From NCBI GenBank assembly GCA_031398385.1, contig JANNNE010000001.1:1-7270 (forward strand): DNA of 7,270 bases, in the 5' to 3' direction. Both the position numbers and the translations under genes were made by a program. Positions 1-5,880 of the stretch are shown in pieces. The notes below the pieces were generated by a model that had not been told where the DNA came from, did not search any database, and worked only from the letters and a program-made list of their open reading frames with translations. This DNA comes from Ideonella_A sp031398385 (GTDB taxonomy: Bacteria; Pseudomonadota; Gammaproteobacteria; Burkholderiales; Burkholderiaceae_C). Numbering within the stretch: position 1 is the first letter of the stretch; every line of letters begins with the position of its first letter.

Positions 1-1353
1 GGCCAGTTCGGCGGCGCCGATCCCGTCCGGCAGCCTGACCCAGCACGAGCCTCCGCCGGCGACCGGCACCACCTCGCATTGCGGTGCGTGGCGCGCCATA
101 GCATCGAGCACGATCGCGCAGCGCTCGCGCTGTGCCACCGCCATCCTGCGCAGGTGCGCGTCGTGATGACCGAGCGACAGAAACAACGCGAATGCGCGCT
201 GGATGAAGGCGTTCGGATGACGCAGCATCAGGCGGCGCAGTGCGCGCAGCTCGACGATCAGTTCAGGCGCGGCCACCACATAACCGATGCGCAGCCCAGG
301 TGCAAAACTCTTGGACAGGCTGCCGACATAGATCACCCGATCGTTCCGATCCAGGCTTTTCAGCGCCGGAATCGGGTCGCCCTCGAAACGATTCTCGCTT
401 TCGAAATCGTCCTCGATGATGACGAAGTCCGACTCCTGGGCCATGCGCAGCAGTGCCTCGCGGCGTTCCAGCGGCATCGTCACGCCGGTCGGGCACTGGT
501 GGCTGGGCGTGGTGTAGACGTAGTCGAGATCGCGCATGCGCTCGTCGAGCGGCAGCCCGTGCGCGTCGACCGCCAACGGCAGCAGCTGCTGGGTGCGGCT
601 GGCGAAGATGTTGCGCGCATCGGGGTAGCCCGGTTCTTCCATGCCGACCCGGATCGCCTTGCGCACCAGCAGGTCAGCGACCAGATACAGCGCATGTTGC
701 GCACCGACCGTGACGACCACCTCCTCGGCCGCCGCCCAGACGCCGCGCCGCGGCAGCACGCGGGTGCGGATCTGCTGTACCAGCGAATCGTCGTCGCGCG
801 AGATCTGATCGGGCGCCCACTCGCGGATGTCGAGTACCGACAAGGTCTTCTGGCAGCACTCGCGCCACTCGGCGGTCGGGAACAGACCGACATCGAACTG
901 GCCGTACAGGAAGGGATAGGGATAGTTCTGCCAGTCGGCGGGCTTGGCGATGCTGCGCTGCGACGCCGGCCGCAGCTGCAGCCGGCCCGCCCAATCGGGC
1001 GCCTTGCCGGGCAGGTGTCGCGAAGCATCTGCTGCTGCGGCGTCCGGAGCCGCCGGTGCGCCCGCCGTGCGGCCGGCGGCGAAGCCCGCATTGACAAAAT
1101 GCCCGCTGCGCTGGCGCGATAGCAGATACCCCTCGTCGCTCAGCTGCTGGTAGGCGAGCACCACCGTATTGCGTGCCACCTCGAGCTGCTCGGCCAGTTC
1201 GCGGCTCGATGGAACCGGAGCCCCGGCCGGCAGATGGCCATCGAGAATGGCCGACACCAGCATCTCCCGGATCTGCGCCTGCAAGCTCATGTTCCCGCGC
1301 GTCGAGCGCTGGAACAGCTGTTTCCACAGCACGGTATTCGGACGTTGGGCCAT
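1..1353 (-). CDS. MocR/PdxR-family transcriptional regulator (GntR HTH + aminotransferase-like domain), C-terminus cut by window edge
   Basis: The frame is open for 451 codons from the ATG at 1353 to the window edge. Residues about 30-87 form a GntR-type winged helix with the typical VPSSRELAEQL and ARNTVVLAYQQL segments followed by DEGYL. An Ala/Pro-rich linker (about 88-120) leads into a fold-type I aminotransferase-like domain: TPSHQCPTG near 281-290, IIEDDFESE at 312-320 (Asp for the pyridine nitrogen), and SLSKSFAPGLRIGY with the presumed PLP lysine at K348. The family consists of PLP- or amino-compound-sensing DNA-binding regulators, usually 450-500 residues, so only a short tail is missing. 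No strong Shine-Dalgarno precedes the ATG, but HTH homology begins soon after it. The target is not evident: no divergent gene is present, and the upstream 520 bases look non-coding. Family call is firm; specific role unknown. Confidence 0.93.
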   Translation of the reverse strand, partial: MAQRPNTVLWKQLFQRSTRGNMSLQAQIREMLVSAILDGHLPAGAPVPSSRELAEQLEVARNTVVLAYQQLSDEGYLLSRQRSGHFVNAGFAAGRTAGAPAAPDAAAADASRHLPGKAPDWAGRLQLRPASQRSIAKPADWQNYPYPFLYGQFDVGLFPTAEWRECCQKTLSVLDIREWAPDQISRDDDSLVQQIRTRVLPRRGVWAAAEEVVVTVGAQHALYLVADLLVRKAIRVGMEEPGYPDARNIFASRTQQLLPLAVDAHGLPLDERMRDLDYVYTTPSHQCPTGVTMPLERREALLRMAQESDFVIIEDDFESENRFEGDPIPALKSLDRNDRVIYVGSLSKSFAPGLRIGYVVAAPELIVELRALRRLMLRHPNAFIQRAFALFLSLGHHDAHLRRMAVAQRERCAIVLDAMARHAPQCEVVPVAGGGSCWVRLPDGIGAAELA

Positions 1354-1873
1354 CGGACGGGATTCTGACGATCGGTGGTGGTGTGGTGCGCGGACGACCA
1401 CGGTGTCTGCGCAGTTTAGGACAGCTGCCGGGCGCGGCATCGTCGCTCGTGGCGGACCAGTGGGCTGGGGGTCCTGAGCAGTTGTGCCAGCGAGGCATCG
1501 ACCGATTCATCAAATCTCGGCGGCGGCACGGTGAAGGGGTATGGCCGGCCCGGATCGGCTACGGAATCTTTCAGGTGACCTTCACGTCAGCTTTTCGTAT
1601 TCGGTCAGGTCGCGCGATCGACACTCGTGATCGCCGTTGGCCAGCAGGGAACATCCAACGATGGTTAGGCGAAGGTCAGCAGCCTGTCGTCGACCGGGCG
1701 TCGAAATCGCGGAGGCATCCGACGACAAGCGAGCCAATGCGGAAGTCGAGCAACCTGATTTCACCGCCGCGAAGCTGACATCCGCCTCTTGGGCCAGTGC
1801 TTGGCGGTACAACAACGGCGCATGGTTGAACGCCTGAGATCAGCAGCACCGGTCCGGCCGCTGCCAACGGTCG
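1354..1873. other. 520-base stretch without a recognisable gene
   Basis: This lies between the glycine-zipper gene and the MocR gene, both on the minus strand. It should hold the MocR promoter. Short overlapping open frames exist on both strands (for example 1582-1815 minus and 1637-1837 plus), but none has a family resemblance I recognise, a good ribosome binding site or convincing codon structure. A weak inverted pair GGACC (1454-1458) / GGTCC (1470-1474) and an AGGAC at 1418-1422 facing GTCCT at 1471-1475 could be MocR contact sites, but they are too short to claim. Confidence 0.5.
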
Positions 1874-2239
1874 TCAATGTTCAGCCGCGCGCTGTTCCGC
1901 GGGCGTTGTATCGGTGCGGCTTGAGTCCTCCGGGTTCACCAAGGTGCCGGCGGCGGCGCCTCCCAGTGCGCCGGCAACGGCACCCAGCGTGCCGCCGACC
2001 ACTGCGCCGACAGGGCCAGCCACCACGCTGCCGATAGCGGCGCCCGTGGCTACGCCGACAATCACGCCGCCACCCGTCAGCACCGAGTTAGCCTCGCGCT
2101 CCGCTTCCTCGGGCGCCAACGAAGTTTGCGCCGCGGGACTCGGGTCCTGCGACGGAATGCCGTGGCCGGGGCGAGCTTGCTCGGCAAGATCTTCGTCGGC
2201 AGATTCGGTTCTCGACAGCGGGTTGGCGGATGGGTTCAT
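1874..2239 (-). CDS. Small glycine-zipper membrane protein, function unknown
   Basis: This 121-residue protein starts at the ATG at 2239, chosen because AAGGAG lies five bases upstream; a longer in-frame extension to 2443 has no such signal and is low-complexity. Residues about 1-45 are polar and acidic (SADEDLAEQ, PEEAEREA) with no signal peptide. Residues about 50-97 are a continuous Gly/Ala/Val stretch with GxxxG-type spacing (TGAAIGSVVAG, GAVVGGTLGAVAGALGGAAAG), typical of glycine-zipper segments that pack as two membrane helices. The last 20 residues are polar. Such proteins occur widely in proteobacteria as hypothetical or glycine-zipper proteins; membrane insertion is inferred from composition. 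It could equally be a bacteriocin-like or stress-related peptide. Nothing in the neighbourhood assigns a role. Confidence 0.75.
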   Translation of the reverse strand: MNPSANPLSRTESADEDLAEQARPGHGIPSQDPSPAAQTSLAPEEAEREANSVLTGGGVIVGVATGAAIGSVVAGPVGAVVGGTLGAVAGALGGAAAGTLVNPEDSSRTDTTPAEQRAAEH

Positions 2240-2244
2240 GTGTT

Positions 2245-2250
2245 CTCCTT
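2245..2250 (-). promoter_or_regulatory. Shine-Dalgarno AAGGAG fixing the start of the glycine-zipper gene
   Basis: On the minus strand AAGGAG is followed by five bases (AACAC) and then the ATG at 2239. It is among the clearest ribosome binding sites in the window and decides between this start and the in-frame upstream ATG at 2443. Confidence 0.8.
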
Positions 2251-2453
2251 GGCAGATGGAAAACGGCCGAGCACGAGGCCCAGGCCGCAAACTCTTGTAC
2301 GGCCAATTGCGCAACGGTTTCGCCATCCGGCAGGCCGAGAGAGTGTAGGACAAGGTCCAGCGACATGCCCTGCTGGCTGGCGACGCGGAAGACCGCCGAG
2401 CCGGGCTGTTCGCGGCCACAGACGGCGTCAAAGGCACGCTCACCTTGACCGGG

Positions 2454-2759
2454 TCAATATTTCAGCTTCGGGTACCAGTCATCCCCACGTCCTTCGGGCG
2501 TAAGGTCGAGCACGGACCAGAGCGATGCCATGTCTGGCGCCTCGTCGATTGATCGGCCCTTGCGCTGCAGGATCTCACGGAAAAGATGGTGGACTTTTTC
2601 CGCCGCGGCGTCCCAATGCGTCCAGCCCGGGTCCGGCATGATCAAGGTGCAGAACCGCTGGCCCTCGCCCAGAGCCGCGCCGATCTCGATCGGATAACTG
2701 TCGGCGCCGAATCCGGACGCTTCGACGTCGATGATGTAGGGGTGGTTGCGACGGATCCG
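2454..2759 (-). pseudogene. Remnant of a DEDD-type 3'-5' exonuclease (N-terminal part only, start codon lost)
   Basis: The frame immediately after the TetR stop reads NHPYIIDVEASGFG then SYPIEIG, the Exo I motif (Asp-x-Glu) of small DnaQ/RNase T-like exonucleases, then WTHWD, AEKVHHLFREIL and RKGR, which match the next helix of that family. Two things mark it as broken. First, no ATG, GTG or TTG lies between the TetR stop at 2760-2762 (same frame) and the Exo I motif; the first ATG, at 2645, is already past the motif. Second, homology ends after about 80 codons. The frame continues into an unrelated tail (DMASLWSVLDL to WYPKLKY) and stops at 2454, with no Exo II or Exo III residues, against a usual length near 170-200. 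A 63-residue product from 2645 would have no catalytic metal site. The family call comes from recalled motifs. Confidence 0.65.
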
Positions 2760-3371
2760 TCAGCCCAGCTTCCGCAACATCAACTGCTCGACGAACTGCG
2801 ATCGCGCTTCACGCTGGGCCGCTGAACCCTGGTTTTGCAGCACCGATTCGGCGACCTCGTAGCTGTAGAGCAGGAAGGCGCGCATGCGGGCTTCGCCGAT
2901 CGTGAAGCCAAGCGCGGAGAAGATCTGGGCGTGATATCCGATGCGGATCGCGTCGGACTCGTCGACCGCCTGGCGCGCGGTGGCGTCGCGTCGCGCCCAG
3001 GCACGAATCGCCAGTTCGATGCGCGCCGCCCGGGCCGCTGAGCGGCCCCGAAACGGCAGCGAGATGACGTCGCGCAGCTGCTCGTGCGGATCGCTGGCGG
3101 CGCGCTCCAGGCGCTGGGTCAGCGCCTCGGTCGAGCGGTCACGCCAGGCCTGTAGAACGCGCCGCAGCAGATCGTCGCGATCACGGAAGTGCCAGTAGAA
3201 GCTGCCGCGCGTGACGCCGAGCTGGCCGGCCAGCCAATCGATTCGCACATGATCGATCCCCTGGTCGACCAGCACCCCGGTCGCGGCAGCAACCCAATCG
3301 TCGGGTGTCAACGATGCCCGAGCGGCATCGTTGATGGTTGCAGGCGGGTTGCGCGTGGGCGACGTGGGCAT
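2760..3371 (-). CDS. TetR-family transcriptional repressor
   Basis: This 203-residue protein has an N-terminal TetR helix-turn-helix at about residues 22-70: an LTPDDWVAAATGVLVDQG helix, then VRIDWLAGQLGVTRGSFYWHF and the DRDDLL turn. An all-helical ligand-binding domain follows (about 75-195, including GFTIGEARMRAFLLYSYEVAESVL). The ATG at 3371 is preferred: family homology begins shortly after it, and in-frame upstream starts at 3419 and 3506 would place a palindromic operator inside the coding region. No strong ribosome binding site is visible. It is divergent from the CoA-ligase gene, and two matching palindromes lie in the shared intergenic region, so autoregulation and control of the ligase-thioesterase unit are likely. 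The ligand is unknown; an acid or acyl-CoA connected with the ligase is a fair guess. Its stop overlaps the palindrome GACGGATCCGTC (2750-2761). Confidence 0.9.
   Translation of the reverse strand: MPTSPTRNPPATINDAARASLTPDDWVAAATGVLVDQGIDHVRIDWLAGQLGVTRGSFYWHFRDRDDLLRRVLQAWRDRSTEALTQRLERAASDPHEQLRDVISLPFRGRSAARAARIELAIRAWARRDATARQAVDESDAIRIGYHAQIFSALGFTIGEARMRAFLLYSYEVAESVLQNQGSAAQREARSQFVEQLMLRKLG
3308..3334. repeat. Perfect 11-bp inverted repeat with 5-base loop inside the TetR coding region
   Basis: On the plus strand TCAACGATGCC, loop CGAGC, then GGCATCGTTGA. All 11 pairs are Watson-Crick. It covers nucleotides 38-64 of the TetR gene as started at 3371, encoding the low-conservation segment between the start and the HTH. 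In the TetR mRNA it would form a stable stem-loop just downstream of the initiation region. A protein-binding site or a remnant of an inserted repeat are alternatives. Confidence 0.6.
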
Positions 3372-3416
3372 GGACGCAGGGTGAGCATCACGCAAGCAAA
3401 AGGGCTTTGATGGTGC

Positions 3417-3432
3417 CATACATGACTGTATG
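3417..3432. promoter_or_regulatory. Probable TetR operator, copy 1 (TetR-proximal)
   Basis: CATACA-TGAC-TGTATG is a perfect 6+6 palindrome with a 4-base centre, 45 bases upstream of the TetR start. It is 14/16 identical to the second copy at 3497-3512. Size and symmetry suit a TetR dimer, and its position suits autorepression. Confidence 0.7.
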
Positions 3433-3456
3433 TTCGAATCCCCGGGAAAACCCGCG

Positions 3457-3484
3457 TTAACGATATTGCATGAATCGCTAACAT
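3457..3484 (+). promoter_or_regulatory. Candidate sigma-70-like promoter for the CoA-ligase/thioesterase unit
   Basis: TTAACG (3457-3462, 4/6 to the -35 consensus), a 16-base spacer and TAACAT (3479-3484, 4/6 to the -10 consensus) would start transcription near 3491, just before the palindrome at 3497-3512. A bound repressor there would block early elongation or initiation. The match is moderate and other placements are possible. Confidence 0.3.
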
Positions 3485-3496
3485 TGCCGTCCCACA

Positions 3497-3512
3497 CATA
3501 CAGCACTGTATG
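3497..3512. promoter_or_regulatory. Probable TetR operator, copy 2 (ligase-proximal)
   Basis: CATACA-GCAC-TGTATG has the same arms as copy 1 and lies exactly 80 bases from it. It ends eight bases before the CoA-ligase ATG at 3521, overlapping the weak TGGA ribosome binding region at 3511-3514. This position suits repression of the plus-strand operon. Confidence 0.7.
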
Positions 3513-3520
3513 GATTATTC

Positions 3521-5326
3521 ATGACGTCGTCATTGTTCGACAACCCGGACTTGCTGGCACCTCCCCGGGTGCTGAGGACCGACCTCGGCGCGGGCGCCTT
3601 CGAGCTTTGTTCGCCGGAATCACTGGCACCGTATGCGCGCTGCATCGGCGAATGGCTGGAACGCTGGGCGGTCGAGACCCCGGATGCCACGGCATTCGCA
3701 GAGCCCGACCCTGGCGGCGGCTGGCGTCGGCTCGACTGGATCGGGTTGCGAAAGAGGGTCGGATCGGTGGCGCAGGCGCTACTCGATCTGCAGCTGCCAC
3801 CAGGCAAGCCGGTTGTCGTGCTGTCGGACAACTCGCTCGACCACCTGGTGCTGGTGCTCGCTGCGATGCACGTCGGGCGGACCGCCTGCACGGTGTCGAG
3901 CGCCTACTGCCGGCTCGCCAATGGTGAGTTCAGCCGCATCCACGGCATCCTTCGCACGCTCGATCCGGCACTGGTCTATGCGTCCGATGCCGCCAGCTAC
4001 GGCCCTGCCCTGCTCGGCAGCGGTCTCGATCCGGTGCTCGTGTTCAGCCAGAACGCCGATCGACACCCGCAAGCGGCGATTCCGTTCCTGCATTTGATCG
4101 AGACCGCGGAAAGCGCGCAAGTGGCCCGCGTCTTCGAGGCGATCACCCCGGATACCCACGCCAAATACCTGCTCACGTCGGGTTCGACCGGTCAGCCGAA
4201 GGTGGTCATCAATACGCATCGCATGTTGTGCGCCAACCAGCAGATGATCGCGCAGACATTGCGCTTCCTCGACACCGAAAAGCCGGTGCTGCTCGACTGG
4301 CTGCCGTGGAGCCACACCTTCGGCGCCAACCACAACCTGAACTTGGTACTGCGCAGCGGCGGCACGATGTACATCGACGATGGCCGTCCGTTGCCCGGGG
4401 CGGTCGACAAGACCATCGCCCACCTGCGCGAGGTGCAGCCGACGCTGCATTTCAACGTGCCGCGCGGCTACGAAATGATCTTGCCCACTCTCGAAACCGA
4501 CGCGGAATTCGCCGCTCGCTTCTTTGGCCGGCTGCGGATGTTGTTCTATGCGGGCGCCGGCATGCCGGAATCGACCTGGCAGCGGCTGCAGGCCGTGGCG
4601 GCGAAGGTGCGCGACGAACCGTTGTGGATGACCACCTCGTGGGGCTCGACCGAGACATCGCCCGGCGTCACCTTCGCCCACTGGCAACTCGACCGCCCAG
4701 GCGTCATCGGGCTGCCGATGCCGGGGGTGCGGCTGAAGTTCGTCCCGAATGCGGACAAGCTGGAGATGCGGATCCGCGGCGATCACATCTTTCCCGGCTA
4801 CCGCAACAACCCGCAGGCCACGGCAGACGCCTTCGACGACGCCGGCTACTACTGCATCGGCGACGCCGGGTACCTGCGTGAGGCCGATGATCCGGCCCAG
4901 GGCGTCGTATTCGACGGCCGCATCGCCGAGGACTTCAAGCTGACCAGCGGCACCTGGGTATCGGTGGGCAGCTTGCGGATGAAGGTCGTCTCGGCGCTTG
5001 CACCGTTTGTTCAGGACGTGGTCGTGACCGGCCCTGATCGCGATGAGATCGGCGTCCTGGTCTTCCTCGGTGAAGCCGGCCGCGCGCTGCCGCCGCAGCA
5101 GATGACGGACAAGGTGCGTGCGGCGCTGCGTGCCATGAAGGCCGAGGGCGCCGGGTCGTCGCAGACACCGAACCGCGCGCTGCTGCTGCCGGATGCACCG
5201 AATGCACAGGCCGGCGAGATCACCGACAAGGGCTACATCAACCAGAGTCTCGTGATCGCGCGGCGCGCCGCCGAGGTGCAGGCGCTGCATGCGACACCGG
5301 CCGATCCCCGGGTCATCACCGCATGA
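3521..5326 (+). CDS. Feruloyl-CoA-synthase-like acyl/aryl-CoA ligase (ANL superfamily)
   Basis: This 601-residue AMP-forming ligase would activate a carboxylic acid with ATP to an acyl-adenylate and then to the CoA thioester in the cytoplasm. Motifs: P-loop LLTSGSTGQPK (217-227), then INTHRMLCANQQM; LDWLPWSHTFGANHN (258-272), which suits the Fcs subgroup; A5 WGSTET (374-379); A7 Asp in CIGDAG (D448); A8 region GRIAEDFKLTSGTWV (466-480); and the C-terminal lysine K570 in EITDKGYINQ, which replaces the usual SGK context and is also Fcs-like. Length matches Fcs proteins (about 600-630). The exact substrate (ferulate, other hydroxycinnamates, or another aryl or aliphatic acid) cannot be read here, and no hydratase-lyase or vanillin dehydrogenase lies in the window. 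The start at 3521 has a weak TGGA. It overlaps the thioesterase by ATGA and is divergent from TetR with operator palindromes between. Not named fcs because substrate is unproven. Confidence 0.92.
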   Translation: MTSSLFDNPDLLAPPRVLRTDLGAGAFELCSPESLAPYARCIGEWLERWAVETPDATAFAEPDPGGGWRRLDWIGLRKRVGSVAQALLDLQLPPGKPVVVLSDNSLDHLVLVLAAMHVGRTACTVSSAYCRLANGEFSRIHGILRTLDPALVYASDAASYGPALLGSGLDPVLVFSQNADRHPQAAIPFLHLIETAESAQVARVFEAITPDTHAKYLLTSGSTGQPKVVINTHRMLCANQQMIAQTLRFLDTEKPVLLDWLPWSHTFGANHNLNLVLRSGGTMYIDDGRPLPGAVDKTIAHLREVQPTLHFNVPRGYEMILPTLETDAEFAARFFGRLRMLFYAGAGMPESTWQRLQAVAAKVRDEPLWMTTSWGSTETSPGVTFAHWQLDRPGVIGLPMPGVRLKFVPNADKLEMRIRGDHIFPGYRNNPQATADAFDDAGYYCIGDAGYLREADDPAQGVVFDGRIAEDFKLTSGTWVSVGSLRMKVVSALAPFVQDVVVTGPDRDEIGVLVFLGEAGRALPPQQMTDKVRAALRAMKAEGAGSSQTPNRALLLPDAPNAQAGEITDKGYINQSLVIARRAAEVQALHATPADPRVITA

Positions 5327-5781
5327 ATGATCTTCGAACCACACCCACGGGCGTTGCGCCGACGGGGCGCAGCAACGTGCACCGAGTCGATGTCCATTTC
5401 GGCGATTGCGACCCAGCCGGGATCGTATTCTTCCCGAACTTCAGCCGCTGGATGGACGAATCGTCGCTGGCCTTTTTCATCGCCTGCGGTGTGCCGCCCT
5501 GGCGCGAGCTGGTCAAGCAACGCGGTATCGTCGGCACACCGCTGCTCGAGATCCACACCCGCTTCTTCAAACCGGCAACCTACGGCGAAACCATCGAGGT
5601 CCATACCTCGATCGAGTCATGGGCGGCCAAGACCTTCACCCACCGCCAAGTGATCCGGCGCGGCGCCGATCGGTTGTGCGAAGGCACCGAAGTGCGTGCC
5701 TTCGTGACCCGACACCCGGACGACCCGGAGCGTATCCGCGCGATCGCCGTACCCGAAGACATCAAGGCCCTTTGTAGCTGA
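5323..5781 (+). CDS. Hotdog-fold acyl-CoA thioesterase, 4-hydroxybenzoyl-CoA thioesterase (CBS3) type
   Basis: This 152-residue protein would hydrolyse an acyl- or aroyl-CoA to free acid and CoA. It carries FGDCDPAGIVFFPNF (26-40), whose second Asp, D30, aligns with the catalytic Asp17 of the Pseudomonas sp. CBS3 4-hydroxybenzoyl-CoA thioesterase as I recall it. Further shared segments are CGVPPWREL (55-63), RGIVGTPL (67-74), the KTFTHR strand (103-108), and the ending RIRAIAVPEDIKALCS. Full length for a single-hotdog family, which works as a tetramer. Its ATG shares the ATGA overlap (5323-5326) with the ligase stop and has no strong ribosome binding site of its own, so translational coupling is likely. 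Its role may be to rescue CoA trapped in dead-end or excess thioesters made by the ligase, or a dedicated hydrolysis step of a catabolic route. Family firm; substrate inferred. Confidence 0.93.
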   Translation: MNDLRTTPTGVAPTGRSNVHRVDVHFGDCDPAGIVFFPNFSRWMDESSLAFFIACGVPPWRELVKQRGIVGTPLLEIHTRFFKPATYGETIEVHTSIESWAAKTFTHRQVIRRGADRLCEGTEVRAFVTRHPDDPERIRAIAVPEDIKALCS

Positions 5782-5793
5782 TCGCAGAAACCT

Positions 5794-5798
5794 GGAGA
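5794..5798 (+). promoter_or_regulatory. Ribosome binding site (GGAGA) of the substrate-binding-protein stub
   Basis: GGAGA is followed by six bases and the ATG at 5805. The good site remains in front of a reading frame that is now frameshifted, supporting the view that a real gene once began here. Confidence 0.65.
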
Positions 5799-5804
5799 CC
5801 CACC

Positions 5805-5880
5805 ATGATCAAGAAGACGTGCGAATCACCCTCGTTGCCGCAGCCGCCGCGCTGGCCGCTCAGGGCGTGCTGGCGAGCTG
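5805..5880 (+). pseudogene. Signal-peptide stub of an ABC-transporter substrate-binding protein, frameshifted
   Basis: ATG at 5805 reads MIKKT; in a second frame, from 5819, the text continues RITLVAAAAALAAQGVLA, a Lys-rich start, hydrophobic core and AxA-like end expected of a Sec signal peptide of a periplasmic binding protein. One base is missing between codons 5 and 7, so the actual frame from 5805 becomes nonsense and stops at TAA 5901-5903. Right after the signal-peptide end the sequence turns into an ABC ATPase in a third frame, so the mature binding protein is absent. Position after the thioesterase and before ATPase sequence fits the first gene of a Liv-type transporter operon. The identity as a binding protein is inferred from the signal peptide and context only. 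Confidence 0.6.

Noticed and set aside
79..1122. Long plus-strand open frame opposite the MocR gene
   Set aside because: The minus frame reads a complete HTH and PLP-domain signature throughout; the plus frame is a GC-rich antisense shadow with no family resemblance.
674..1513. Minus-strand open frame of 279 codons
   Set aside because: It is out of frame with the MocR protein and overlaps it; composition is Arg/Pro/Gly-rich as expected of a shadow.
1582..1837. Two overlapping short open frames in the gap upstream of MocR
   Set aside because: Neither has a ribosome binding site, a recognisable motif or convincing codon use, and they overlap on opposite strands.
1843..1864. GCAGC ... GCTGC inverted repeat just downstream of the glycine-zipper stop, as a terminator
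   Set aside because: Only five outer pairs form, the interior does not pair well, and no T-run follows on the minus strand.
3372..3506. Longer TetR N-terminus from ATG 3419 or 3506
   Set aside because: These starts would place an operator-like palindrome inside the gene and add residues unlike the TetR family; 3371 is the simpler start.
3779..5344. 521-codon minus-strand open frame opposite the CoA ligase
   Set aside because: The plus strand carries every ANL motif in order; the antisense frame is rich in His, Gln and Arg and has no recognisable domain.
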